A stretch of 64,000 nt of DNA from Magnetococcales bacterium HCHbin5 (GCA_002753505.1 PEAG01000010.1:1-64000); one strand, 5' to 3'; numbered from the stretch's first letter, positions 50,687 to 60,755 are shown. Notes: generated by a model not told the origin, from the sequence alone. A program made the numbers and translations.

Positions 50687-52630
50687 ATGGCGACAGATGA
50701 TAACAAGCAGGCTTTATCACGGCGGGATTTGCTGGGGACCAGTATCAAGGTGGCCACAGTCGGTGGGTTGGCCAGTATGGCAGGCCCGGTGGCGGTGGGC
50801 AGCGGTGTGTTGACAGCATCCGTCGGTTTGCCCCAGGTAGCTGCAGCTGCGACTCAAAAAGGCAAAGGAGCCGATGTTCCTCCGGGCCAACTGGATGAAT
50901 ATTATGGCTTCTGGAGCGGTGGCCATTCCGGCGAGGTACGTGTGTTGGGACTCCCCTCCATGCGTGAACTGATGCGCATCCCGGTCTTCAATCGCGAAAG
51001 CGCGACCGGTTGGGGATTGACCAACGAAAGCAGAAAAATTCTTTCCGAAGGGCTGACCCCGGAGACCAGAGAGTTCCTGAAAAAACAGGGCATGGTCACA
51101 TACGATCATGGTGACACCCACCATCCCCGCATGTCCTATACCGACGGCAGCTACGATGGGCGTTACCTGTTTATCAACGACAAATCCAACACCCGCATTG
51201 CCCGTATTCGCATCGACATCATGAAAACGGACAAGGTGCTGGAGATCCCCAATGCCCAGGCCATCCACGGTTTACGCCTGCAGCGTTACCCGAAGACGGG
51301 CTATGTTTTTTGCAACAGCGAAATGCGTACCCCGTTGCCCAACGATGGCCGCGACATGAACGATCCCAAAAAATATGTGGGCATCTTTTCTGCTGTGGAC
51401 GGTGACAGCATGACCATGGCCTGGCAGGTAAAGGTCAGCGGCAACCTGGATAACGTCGATGCCGACTACAAAGGCAAGTATGCCGTCTCCACCTGCTACA
51501 ACTCCGAAGAGGGTACCACCCTCGCCGAAATGACCGCTGCGCCGGCGGATCATGTGGTCATTTTCAATATCAAGGCGATCGAAGAGGCGGTCAAGGCAGG
51601 CAAAGTGGAGATGCATCAGGGTGTGCCCGTGGTGGATGGTCGCAAGGAAGCCCAATCGATGTTCACCCGCTACATTCCGATCGCCAGCAACCCCCACGGC
51701 GTCAATGCCACCCCGGATGGCAAATATGTGGTGATCAACGGCAAGCTGTCGCCGACGGTGTATGTCATCGAGTGGGACAAGGTGGACGAGTTGTTCGCTG
51801 GCAAGATTGGCGAAAAAGATGTGATTGTCGCCAATCCCGAGGTAGGTCTTGGCCCCTTGCACACCACCTTTGACGGTCGGGGCAACGCTTATACCTCGGT
51901 CTTTCTGGATAGCCAGATTGTCAAATGGAGCATTGGGGATGCCATCAAGCAGCACAAAGGGGAGAAGGCCAACCCCATCCGCCAAAAGTTGGATGTCCAT
52001 TATCAGGTCGGTCATACCAACGCCTCCATGGCGGAAAGCAAGGATGCCGACGGCAAATGGCTGGTGGCTCTGTGCAAATTTTCCAAGGATCGTTTCCTCA
52101 ATGTCGGTCCCCTGAAACCTGAAAACGACCAGTTGATCGACATCTCCGGCGATGAGATGAAGTTGGTGCATGATGGTCCGACCTTCCCGGAACCCCATGA
52201 CGCCATCATCGTCCACAAGTCCAAGGTCAATCCGGTCGAGATTTACAATCCGAACGACCCCCTGTTTGCCGATCTGCACGCCCTGGCCAAAAGCGATGGT
52301 CTGCAATTGGGAGTCGACAGCAAGGTGATCCGGGAAAACGGGAAGGTGCGGGTCTACATGCTCAGTCACGCTCCGACCTTCAGCATGACCGAGTTTTCTG
52401 TCAAGAAGGGGGATGAGGTCACGGTGATCATTTCCAATACGGACGAGATCGTTGACCTTGCCCATGGCTTTACCATGGTGGGCCATAATGTTTGTTTTGA
52501 AGTCGGTCCCAAAGCCCACGCTTCCGCCACCTTCAAGGCGGATCGGGCCGGTGTTTGGTACTACTATTGCCAGTGGTTCTGTCATGCTTTACACATGGAA
52601 ATGCAGGGCCGCATGTTTGTTGAGGCATAA
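50687..52630 (+). CDS. nosZ: Nitrous-oxide reductase NosZ (Tat-type signal)
   Basis: SRRDLLGTSIKVATVGG Tat-like signal; DNVDADYKGKYAVSTCYNSE, CuA motif CQWFCHALHMEM. Confidence 0.97.
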   Translation: MATDDNKQALSRRDLLGTSIKVATVGGLASMAGPVAVGSGVLTASVGLPQVAAAATQKGKGADVPPGQLDEYYGFWSGGHSGEVRVLGLPSMRELMRIPVFNRESATGWGLTNESRKILSEGLTPETREFLKKQGMVTYDHGDTHHPRMSYTDGSYDGRYLFINDKSNTRIARIRIDIMKTDKVLEIPNAQAIHGLRLQRYPKTGYVFCNSEMRTPLPNDGRDMNDPKKYVGIFSAVDGDSMTMAWQVKVSGNLDNVDADYKGKYAVSTCYNSEEGTTLAEMTAAPADHVVIFNIKAIEEAVKAGKVEMHQGVPVVDGRKEAQSMFTRYIPIASNPHGVNATPDGKYVVINGKLSPTVYVIEWDKVDELFAGKIGEKDVIVANPEVGLGPLHTTFDGRGNAYTSVFLDSQIVKWSIGDAIKQHKGEKANPIRQKLDVHYQVGHTNASMAESKDADGKWLVALCKFSKDRFLNVGPLKPENDQLIDISGDEMKLVHDGPTFPEPHDAIIVHKSKVNPVEIYNPNDPLFADLHALAKSDGLQLGVDSKVIRENGKVRVYMLSHAPTFSMTEFSVKKGDEVTVIISNTDEIVDLAHGFTMVGHNVCFEVGPKAHASATFKADRAGVWYYYCQWFCHALHMEMQGRMFVEA

Positions 52631-53939
52631 CCTGTTGCGCTCTGTGATCTCAGTATTGGCGGCCAGGGTGATCCTGGCCGCTTTTTTCCTGTCTGCCTCC
52701 ACGAGTGTAGCCGCAACCACCGTCCAGCCTGGCACGGATACTTTGCGCGTGGCCATTGCCCAGGCTGCTCCGGGAGAGACATTGACGTTGGCGGCCGGGC
52801 ATTATGGTCCGGCCGTGGTGGACAAATCCTTGACCCTGGAGGGTTCCCCGGCTGCGATAATCGATGGCGCAGGTCGTGGCAGTGCCCTTCTCATCACGGC
52901 TCCAAACGTAACCGTTCGGGGCTTGACCTGTACAGGCTCCGGTACCACTGATGGCAACCTGGACAGCGGTATTCTGGTCCTGAAATCTGCGTCCGGAGCC
53001 GTCATCGAGAACAACCAGATTACCGGTAATCTTTATGGCATCGCCATCCAGGGCCCCCCTCGCGTCGTGGTGCAAAACAATACCATTGTCAATCGCAATG
53101 ATCTGCGACTCAATGAACGGGGCAATGGGATCAATATCTGGAATACCACCGGTTCGCTGTTTGCGAACAATCGCATTACCGGAGGGCGCGATGGCATCTT
53201 TATCAATACCGCGCATGGCAACAGTATCCGTGGCAACCATATTAAAGATTTACGCTTTGCCATCCATTATATGTACGCCAACCACAATGAGGTGACGGAT
53301 AATATTTCCGTTGGCAATGCTGTGGGATATGCCCTGATGTATTCCACCCACCTCAAAATTTTTGGCAATATATCCTTTCATGATCGTGATCACGGCTTGA
53401 TGTTCCACTCCTCCCATTATTCCGAATTGGCAAACAACCTGGTACAAAACACCCAGGGCAAGTGCGCCTTTGTTTATACCTCATCCCATAACACATATCA
53501 TAACAACTATTTTGAGGGCTGTGAGATTGGTTTGCATTTTACCGGTGGTTCAGAAAAAAATGAGCTGTATGGCAACGCCTTCATCCATAACCGTACCCAG
53601 GTAAAATATTCGGGCATGGTCCACTACGAGTGGTCCAAAGGGGGACGTGGCAACTACTGGAGCGACAATCCCGCCTTTGACCTGGATGGTGATGGCATTG
53701 CGGATGTGGCCTATCACCTGAACAACCTGATGGATCAGGTGTTATGGAGCTATCCATTGGCCAAGTTGCTCATCTCCAGCCCGGTCATGGAGACGTTGCG
53801 TTATGCCCAGAGTCAGTTTCCCGCGCTGAGTCCAGGGGGGGTGGTGGACAGTTGGCCTCTGATGACCCCGCCACCGAGGCCGGTCGCGCTTCCCCCGGAG
53901 TTGCAAACCGGGCCTTCACGCACGGAGCATTCGACATGA
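52617..53939 (+). CDS. nosD: Periplasmic copper-binding/maturation protein NosD
   Basis: Right-handed beta-helix repeats (NNQITGNLYGIAIQG...NHIKDLRFAIHYMYANHNEVTDN); between nosZ and nosF; start (TTG ~52617) inferred. Confidence 0.93.
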   Translation: MLRHNLLRSVISVLAARVILAAFFLSASTSVAATTVQPGTDTLRVAIAQAAPGETLTLAAGHYGPAVVDKSLTLEGSPAAIIDGAGRGSALLITAPNVTVRGLTCTGSGTTDGNLDSGILVLKSASGAVIENNQITGNLYGIAIQGPPRVVVQNNTIVNRNDLRLNERGNGINIWNTTGSLFANNRITGGRDGIFINTAHGNSIRGNHIKDLRFAIHYMYANHNEVTDNISVGNAVGYALMYSTHLKIFGNISFHDRDHGLMFHSSHYSELANNLVQNTQGKCAFVYTSSHNTYHNNYFEGCEIGLHFTGGSEKNELYGNAFIHNRTQVKYSGMVHYEWSKGGRGNYWSDNPAFDLDGDGIADVAYHLNNLMDQVLWSYPLAKLLISSPVMETLRYAQSQFPALSPGGVVDSWPLMTPPPRPVALPPELQTGPSRTEHST

Positions 53940-54856
53940 GTGACGCCATCTGCCATGTTGAAGCGGTAGTCAAGCACTATCCCCAGCACCGGGCTCTGGA
54001 TGGGGTCTCTCTGACCCTGCCCCCTGGGATCTGTGTCGCATTGTTGGGTCATAACGGCGCGGGCAAGACCACCCTGATGAAACTGCTGTTGGGGCTGACG
54101 CGACCGACTGCCGGCCGGGTGACCGTTCTGGGCCAGAACCCGGCAACGGCCCCGCTCGCCTTCAGACGACAGATCGGTTTTTTGCCCGAAAATGTCATCT
54201 TTCATGATGAGTTGACAGGGATTGACACGTTAACCTATTACGCCCGCCTGAAAGGGGAGGCGCGTGAGCGTTGTGTGCAATTGTTGGCGCAAGTTGGTCT
54301 GGCGGAGGCCGCCAAACGCCGCGTCAAGACATACTCCAAGGGCATGCGCCAGCGTCTGGGACTGGCACAGGCTTTGTTGGGCCAACCCCGTCTGTTGCTG
54401 CTGGACGAGCCAACCACCGGCCTGGATCCCATGCTGCGCCAGGAGTTTTATCGCATCATTCAGGCGTTGCGCAACCAGGGGGTGACGGTCATGCTCTCCT
54501 CGCATCTGTTGACGGAGTTGGAGGCCCAGACAGATTTGGCGATTATTTTACGCGCGGGCAAGTTGGTTGCGTGCGGGAGTTTGTCGGCACTGCGGGAACA
54601 GGCAAATTTACCCGTCTGCCTGCAGGTGACCACCACCGACCCGGAGAAGGTGACCCAACACTTGGCTGGTCTGGCGGTTGCAAAACCGGGGACGATGGGG
54701 CAGGCGGTGTTTGTCTGTGCCGTCTCGGGAAAGATGGCCACCTTGCGTCGCCTTGCTCTGTTGGGTGAACTGGTCCAGGATGTGGAGATTCAAATGCCCA
54801 GCCTGGATGATGTCTATCTCCATTTTGGTCAGGATCAGGAGGTCAACGAGGCGTGA
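53936..54856 (+). CDS. nosF: ABC transporter ATP-binding protein NosF
   Basis: Walker A GHNGAGKTT, signature YSKGMRQRLGLAQALLG, Walker B LLLLDEPTTGLD; ATGA overlap with nosD. Confidence 0.95.
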   Translation: MSDAICHVEAVVKHYPQHRALDGVSLTLPPGICVALLGHNGAGKTTLMKLLLGLTRPTAGRVTVLGQNPATAPLAFRRQIGFLPENVIFHDELTGIDTLTYYARLKGEARERCVQLLAQVGLAEAAKRRVKTYSKGMRQRLGLAQALLGQPRLLLLDEPTTGLDPMLRQEFYRIIQALRNQGVTVMLSSHLLTELEAQTDLAIILRAGKLVACGSLSALREQANLPVCLQVTTTDPEKVTQHLAGLAVAKPGTMGQAVFVCAVSGKMATLRRLALLGELVQDVEIQMPSLDDVYLHFGQDQEVNEA

Positions 54857-55680
54857 GTCCTGTTATTATTATTGCCGGCAAGGAGGTTCGTGATTCGATA
54901 CGCAACCGTTGGGTTGTCAGTGCCACCCTGTTGCTGGCAGGATTGGCGTTCAGTTTGGCCTTTTTGGGCAGTGCCCCGACCGGCGGTTCGGCTGCCGAGC
55001 CGTTGGCGGTCGTTGTGGTCAGTCTGGCCAGTTTGACCATTTTTCTGGTACCCCTTATTGCCTTGATGCTGGCCTATGATGCCCTGGTTGGCGAGGCAGA
55101 GCGGGGAACGCTCTTGTTACTGCTCACCTATCCGGTCACCAAAGGGCAGGTATTGTTGGGAAAATTTGTCGGCCACCTAGCCGTTCTGTCCTTGGCCATT
55201 GTCTTGGGGTATGGGGCCGCAGGGGTGGCGGTTGGAATGGGTACGGAAAATGTCAATGCCCAGAGTTGGCAGGCTTTCGGGGCATTGATTGGCAGTTCCA
55301 TTTTGTTGGGTGGCGTATTCATCGCCATCGCCTATCTGATCAGTGCCATTGTCCGGGAGCGGGGTGCAGCCGCCGGTATTGCCATCGGCATCTGGTTGCT
55401 GTGCGTGGTGTTGTATGATATGGGACTACTCGGGGTTTTGGTGGCCACCAAGGGGCAAATTCATGAAAATCTGTTCCCATGGCTGTTGATAGCCAACCCG
55501 ACCGACATTTTTCGCCTGTTCAATTTGACGGCCTTTGACAATGTGCGCACCTTTTCCGGGCTGGCCGGATTGAGTGGCCAGGTAAAATTTTCATCCACTT
55601 TTCTCGTGTTTTCTCTGTTGACCTGGATGCTCTTGCCATTGTTGGGGGCGGTCATCGTATTTCGTAAACGGGAACTGTAA
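54853..55680 (+). CDS. nosY: ABC transporter permease NosY
   Basis: 275 aa, ~6 TM; follows nosF with a GTGA overlap. Confidence 0.93.
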   Translation: MSPVIIIAGKEVRDSIRNRWVVSATLLLAGLAFSLAFLGSAPTGGSAAEPLAVVVVSLASLTIFLVPLIALMLAYDALVGEAERGTLLLLLTYPVTKGQVLLGKFVGHLAVLSLAIVLGYGAAGVAVGMGTENVNAQSWQAFGALIGSSILLGGVFIAIAYLISAIVRERGAAAGIAIGIWLLCVVLYDMGLLGVLVATKGQIHENLFPWLLIANPTDIFRLFNLTAFDNVRTFSGLAGLSGQVKFSSTFLVFSLLTWMLLPLLGAVIVFRKREL

Positions 55681-56156
55681 TGAAACGGCATTGGGGATTT
55701 TTTTCTGTTTTGCCGCTTTTATTGGCGGCTTGCGGTGCAGCGCAGGAGCAGACACCAACCGCCCTGGAGCCCGCAAAGGATACCAAAGCGACCTTTTGTG
55801 GTATGACCCTGGCGGAACATCCAGGGCCCAAGGGGCAGATTCATGTGGCAGGAGAGACGGTCGCCTGGTTTTCCTCCGTCAAGGATGCCTTCTCGTACAT
55901 GAAAAACGAGGGGGCCACCCGGCGTATTTTGGCATTTTATGTCAATGACATGGATCGCGCAGACTGGCAGCATCCACAGCCCGGCACCTGGATTGCCGCC
56001 AAGGGGGCATATTTTTTACTGGACTCCAGCAAGACCAGCGGCATGGATGTTTCAGAGATCATTCCGTTTGGCAACCGGGAGGCGGCTCAAAAGTGGCGGG
56101 AAAGCTACGGTGGACGGGTATTGACCTATGGGGAGGTTCTGCGCGAGGCCATGTAA
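55680..56156 (+). CDS. nosL: Nitrous oxide reductase accessory lipoprotein NosL
   Basis: LLLAACG lipobox; CGMTLAEHPGPKGQI copper-site-like motif; IPFGNREAAQKWRESYGGRVLTYGEVL. Confidence 0.93.
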   Translation: MKRHWGFFSVLPLLLAACGAAQEQTPTALEPAKDTKATFCGMTLAEHPGPKGQIHVAGETVAWFSSVKDAFSYMKNEGATRRILAFYVNDMDRADWQHPQPGTWIAAKGAYFLLDSSKTSGMDVSEIIPFGNREAAQKWRESYGGRVLTYGEVLREAM

Positions 56157-56238
56157 GATGGCAGGATGGTCAAAATCTGTAAACAATTGCAGGGGTCCGG
56201 GGACCGTCACGGTATTGCGGTCTTCCTTTGAACGATTG

Positions 56239-56673
56239 CAGGGGTCCGGGGACCGTCACGGTCCCCGGCGGGGTGCAGGGGCGGAGCCCCTGCTGAACTG
56301 CGCGTTTTCCCAAAGCAAATTTTCGCAGAAAATTTGCGCAACGCGCACAAAACCGCCCCGCAGGGGCGACCTTGGGAGGGCGGCAGCCCGACTCGCACGC
56401 TTATGTTGTTGACAATGCTTGGATAAGAAAGCAGAAGCTTCGGATAGGCAGATTTTTGTCTGATACAAGGCCAGGAGCGGTTTTTTTCCAAGCCATTCGG
56501 TATTTTGCCCTCTCTCGGTCGGGCTGCCGCCCTCCAGGAGTGCCCCTGCGGGGCGTTTTGGGCGCGCTGCGCCCATTTGCTGCGCAAATGGGCTTCTGGG
56601 AAAGCGCGCCCTTGCCTGCAGGGGCTTTGCCCCTGCACCCCACCGGGGACCGTGACGGTCCCCGGACCCCTGC
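56239..56673. repeat. Large imperfect inverted repeat (~155-bp arms, ~127-bp centre)
   Basis: Left arm 56239-56393 (gcaggggtccggggaccg...gggcggcagcccga) is similar to the reverse complement of 56519-56673 (tcgggctgccgccc...cggtccccggacccctgc). Confidence 0.85.
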
Positions 56674-56904
56674 AATAATTTGAAAAGATTAAAAAAGCAT
56701 GGGCATGGTCATCATGTCAGCGCATATGGGGCTTTGGCCCCTGCACCCCACCGGGGAGCGTGACGGTCCCCGGACCCCTGCAATTATTTAAAAAGATTAA
56801 AAAAGCATGGGCGTGGTCATCATGTCAGCGCATATGAGGCTTTGGCCCCTGCACTCCACCGGGGAGCGTGACGGTCCCCGGACCCCTGCAATTATTTAAA
56901 AAGC
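56641..56904. repeat. 108-bp tandem repeat, ~2.4 copies
   Basis: caccgggga[c/g]cgtgacggtccccggacccctgcaat... begins at 56641, 56749 and 56857. Confidence 0.9.
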
Positions 56905-56910
56905 CTGCAC

Positions 56911-57762
56911 TCACGGGGACGCACCCTCCTGCGGCAGTCCAGGCAACAAGAGCGGGTCCACCCGATCCTGCCGCACCATCATCCCCCAATGCAAATGCGG
57001 CCCGGTCGCCCTGCCGGTCATCCCCACCGTACCAATCACCGTACCAGCCTCCACCCAACGCCCCGACTCCACCATGATACGCTCCAGATGGGCATAGAGA
57101 GAGATCACCCCATCCCCATGATCCAACACCAGCGTGTTGCCGGTAAAAAAATAGTCCTGCCCAACCAAAGCCACCTCCCCCGGCGCGGTGGCAACCACCG
57201 GCGCGCCCTGGGGGGCGGCAATGTCAACTCCACTGTGGGGCCGACGAGGGGTACCGTTCAAAACACGACGACTGCCAAACACCCCGGAATACCGCCCCGT
57301 CACCGGCAACTGAAAACCCTCCCCATACCCCACCCGGCCACCCCGCCTCTGATAGGTGGCAACAATGGCAGCCGTCTCCTCTTTGGCCCGACTCACGGCA
57401 GCCGGAGCCAACTCCACCTTTCCCTTGGGCAGTGTCAGCTGCTCCTCCTGATAACTGCGCGCCACCACCTCAAAGGTGTGGGTCAACAGTTCAGACTTGC
57501 CCTGGGGCGGTTTAACCTCCACCCGCAACAGGACCGGACCAGGCTTGGCCTCCATGTCCAACGCCAACAAGGCGCGATGCTCCGCTGAAAAGGGAACAGG
57601 CTTCCCATTGAGACTACCCACCAGACGCGCACCCGCCGGTACATCCTGCACATGCAACAAAACCGCCCGCCCAATCGCCAACGGTGCCGAGAACGACAAG
57701 GTCGCACTCTCCCCCTCCCCCCCCAACAACAAAGAGAAAAGGATAATCAAATATCGGTACAT
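56911..57762 (-). CDS. M23-family peptidase
   Basis: GVFGSRRVLNGTPRRPHSGVDIAAPQGAPVVATAPGEV...LDHGDGVISLYAHL...GRATGPHLHWGM. Confidence 0.93.
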   Translation of the reverse strand: MYRYLIILFSLLLGGEGESATLSFSAPLAIGRAVLLHVQDVPAGARLVGSLNGKPVPFSAEHRALLALDMEAKPGPVLLRVEVKPPQGKSELLTHTFEVVARSYQEEQLTLPKGKVELAPAAVSRAKEETAAIVATYQRRGGRVGYGEGFQLPVTGRYSGVFGSRRVLNGTPRRPHSGVDIAAPQGAPVVATAPGEVALVGQDYFFTGNTLVLDHGDGVISLYAHLERIMVESGRWVEAGTVIGTVGMTGRATGPHLHWGMMVRQDRVDPLLLPGLPQEGASP

Positions 57763-59150
57763 GGATCTTTTCTCCCCGGTTGGACCACCGCGACCAGTTC
57801 ACCCTGCGCCAACACAATCCGCAACTGCTCACCAGCCGCCACCGTGTCGGCAATACGGGGCACCCGCCCCTGTTGATCATAAACAATGGCATATCCCCGC
57901 TGTAACACCGCCAACGGAGATACCCCCTGCAGACGCCTTTCAACAGCCACCACCTGCTGCCGATGGCGACGCAGACCCTGTTGCACCCCCCGGGACAACC
58001 GATCATCCAGATGGGCCAAACGGGTGCGAAACAGCCCCATGACCCCACGCCCCCCCCACACCGACAGACGATTGCGCACATCCCACACCCGTTGCCGACG
58101 CCGCAAACGATGATGCTGCTCTGCCGCCAGAATACGCTGGAACAGGTCGTCACAACGCACCCGGAAAAATTCCAACCTGCGCCGGGGATGCAACAACCGC
58201 TGCTGCCGCAGTTGCACCATTGACCGCTGTTGCGCCACCCGAGCCAAAGCGGCCCGCAACAGCCGCTGCCGCAGTTGCGCCACCCGAGCCAACAGCTCCC
58301 TCTTTTCCGGCATCACCCGCTCCGCCGCCGCTGACGGGGTTGGAGCCCGCACATCGGCCACCAGATCCGCCAGAGTCAGATCCACCTCATGCCCCACTGC
58401 GCTGACGATGGGAATCGGCGAAGCGGCAATGGCCCTGGCCACCGCCTCGCTATTGAAAGCGGCCAAATCCTCCGCCGAACCTCCACCACGACCGCAGATG
58501 ATCACCTGCACACGACCGTCGGCAATCAACCCCTGCAAAGCCGCCACAATCTCCTCAACCGCTCCCTCGCCCTGCACCCGCGCATGGGCCAGCAAAAGCT
58601 GATAGCCCGGAAAGCGGTTGTCCAATACCCGCATGATGTCATGAATGGCCGCCCCGGAGGCCGAGGTAACCACCCCGATCATGTCGGGCAAAAAGGGCAA
58701 CGGCCTTTTTCGAGCCTCTGCCAGCAACCCTTCCGCCTGGAGACGGGCAAACAGTTGCAACAATCGCTCCCGCTCCGTTCCAGCCCCACCAGACTGCATC
58801 CCCTCCACCACCAGCTGATATTCGCCCCGGGGAGAATAGGCGGCAATCCGTCCCGTCACCAACACGCTCTCCCCCCCACGGGGCACCATGCGCAACCGCT
58901 GGCGCGTGCCACGCCAAACCACCGCCCGGATGCGGGACTGGGCATCCACCAGGGTAAAATAGAGATGACCCGAAGGGGGCTGATGCAAATCGGAAATTTC
59001 TCCCCGCACCCGTACAAAGGGCAACGCATCCTCCAACAGGGTGCGAATCCGTTCGTTGAGTTGGGTCACACTCTGCCACTCATCCCAAGGCAATGCCGTT
59101 GGGTCTCGGAAGGATGGCCCGGAAAAGGGAGACAGGCTCTGTTCGTTCAT
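57747..59150 (-). CDS. xseA: Exodeoxyribonuclease VII large subunit
   Basis: VRGEISDLHQPPSGHLYFTLVD, GVVTSASGAAIHDI, VIICGRGGGSAEDLAAFNSE, VGHEVDLTLADLVADVRAPTPSAAAE. Confidence 0.96.
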   Translation of the reverse strand: MNEQSLSPFSGPSFRDPTALPWDEWQSVTQLNERIRTLLEDALPFVRVRGEISDLHQPPSGHLYFTLVDAQSRIRAVVWRGTRQRLRMVPRGGESVLVTGRIAAYSPRGEYQLVVEGMQSGGAGTERERLLQLFARLQAEGLLAEARKRPLPFLPDMIGVVTSASGAAIHDIMRVLDNRFPGYQLLLAHARVQGEGAVEEIVAALQGLIADGRVQVIICGRGGGSAEDLAAFNSEAVARAIAASPIPIVSAVGHEVDLTLADLVADVRAPTPSAAAERVMPEKRELLARVAQLRQRLLRAALARVAQQRSMVQLRQQRLLHPRRRLEFFRVRCDDLFQRILAAEQHHRLRRRQRVWDVRNRLSVWGGRGVMGLFRTRLAHLDDRLSRGVQQGLRRHRQQVVAVERRLQGVSPLAVLQRGYAIVYDQQGRVPRIADTVAAGEQLRIVLAQGELVAVVQPGRKDPCTDI

Positions 59151-59354
59151 GGGGAGAGAATTGCAGAGTTGACCGCCACAAACAAGCCATAACCATCAAA
59201 AATATGACTGGCTTTCGTCAATTTTTTTTCCATTCCCCCCGGATAGCGTGGAGTGGCAACAAAGAAAACTTGCTAAATCTGATGTTTCTGGATCATACTG
59301 GCAGTCAGTTGCACTGTTCTTCACCACTGACACCATTTTAACAAGAAGGGTCTT

Positions 59355-59870
59355 ATGAGTCGGTCTGATCACCAAACCACCGATGACATCTCCAGCACCT
59401 CGGCCGACAACCCGGTCGGATTGATCGAAGAGTATGTGATCAATCAGGATTGGAACTCCGAGCGTTCCAACGAACATGAACTCTGGGCCGAACTCCCAAG
59501 CCAATGGGGCAATCAAAGGCTGTGGGTCGTCTACCATGAAGAGACCGGCTTTCTGCAGTTCAATTGCTATTTAAACCTGAAAATTCCTGCCAGGCAGCTG
59601 CCATCAGCCGCGCAGACCATCACCCTGATGAATGAACGGGTCTGGTTGGGGCACTTTGAAATTTGGAGTGAAGAGCATGTGCCTGTCTTTCGTATTGTCC
59701 TGCCCTTGCGCAATACAACGTTGCACGAGGCCCAGTTGGAGGATGTGATATCAGCCATTCAGGAGGAGACCGAACGCTTTTTCCCCGCCATCCAATGGGT
59801 CGTCTGGGGTGGCAAAACACCCGAAGAGGCCATTGCAGCCGCCATCGTTGAAACGGAGGGTGAGGCATAA
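59355..59870 (+). CDS. YbjN-like domain protein
   Basis: 171 aa; WVVYHEETGFLQFNCYLNLKIP...LPLRNTTLHEAQLEDVISAIQEETERFFPAIQWVVWGGKTPEEAI. Confidence 0.65.
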   Translation: MSRSDHQTTDDISSTSADNPVGLIEEYVINQDWNSERSNEHELWAELPSQWGNQRLWVVYHEETGFLQFNCYLNLKIPARQLPSAAQTITLMNERVWLGHFEIWSEEHVPVFRIVLPLRNTTLHEAQLEDVISAIQEETERFFPAIQWVVWGGKTPEEAIAAAIVETEGEA

Positions 59871-60280
59871 AGAGGCGCGATACAGCCGGGTGTTGGGGTT
59901 GCCTGTGCGGCAAAAAAAATGTTTTGGGTGTGATTTGGCATCGTAATTGCTTTGTATTTTGTCATCCTGATACTGGATCTCTGAATTCAATGACAGTTGG
60001 AGACGACAATGCGTGCAATCGAACCTATGGGATATCTGACATCCGTACCGCCTGCTCACCCGACCGCACTGCCGGGCAGTCTGTTGCGTCAACGTCCGTC
60101 GGGCTCATTTTACGAGTTGTTGCAGGCGGCCAGTGCAGCCTACCGGAAGCCCGCCGGGCCGGTTCGCGTTGCCCGGCGACCGAGCGACAAGAGAGGTATC
60201 GGTCAGGTCGGGTTTTCCCGCTAGCGGGGTGGGAAAATACCCAAGTTGGGGAAAGTGTTGTGCGCTGTTCATCTCTTTAC

Positions 60281-60310
60281 TTGACAGCATGATAATCCCC
60301 ACACTACACT
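60281..60310 (+). promoter_or_regulatory. Candidate sigma70 promoter upstream of the coiled-coil/zapA genes
   Basis: TTGACA-n18-TACACT, ~65 bp before the ATG at 60375. Confidence 0.35.
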
Positions 60311-60374
60311 TTCTGACAGACGGCGTGGAATGCCCCATGGGTACACCCTGGCAACATAACAGGAAAAAAGACGG

Positions 60375-60710
60375 ATGAACGACTATTCTAATGCAAGTGG
60401 TGTACAAGAGGTTGATGCAACCCAGAGCGGCCTTCCTGTCGCAGCAGGGACGGATCCGTTATCCCGGTTGGAGCAACGATGGGAAAAGCTGGCCAAGAGT
60501 GTTCGGGATCTGCGCAGCGAAAATGCGGCTTTGTGGGAGCAGTTGCAGGGGCGTGAAGATCAGATCGGCCGTATTGAGCAGGAACTGGCCCAAAAAACGG
60601 CCGAGTTGGCCGACAAGGCAGCAGAGATTGCCGCGTTGAACGAGGAGCAAGGCCGGACCAATGCGCGGATTGATGAATTGATTGCCCGTTTTGATGAGAT
60701 GGGGCAATAG
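60375..60710 (+). CDS. Coiled-coil protein, ZapB-like
   Basis: 111 aa; RLEQRWEKLAKSVRDLRSENAALWEQLQGREDQIGRIEQELAQK; directly upstream of zapA. Confidence 0.6.
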   Translation: MNDYSNASGVQEVDATQSGLPVAAGTDPLSRLEQRWEKLAKSVRDLRSENAALWEQLQGREDQIGRIEQELAQKTAELADKAAEIAALNEEQGRTNARIDELIARFDEMGQ

Positions 60711-60755
60711 AGTTTTGTACCACTGACAGCTATACGCTAAAACTGGGCCGAAGCC

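Noticed and set aside
56207-56683. Several 80-140 aa ORFs in both orientations
   Set aside because: They are translations of the inverted-repeat element (repeated GDRDGPRTP-like peptides), not genes
56641-56904. CRISPR array
   Set aside because: Repeat unit is 108 bp and contiguous, without short repeats and unique spacers
59997-60224. 75-aa plus-strand ORF as a gene
   Set aside because: No recognisable family, and its end overlaps a palindromic non-coding structure; coding status cannot be supported
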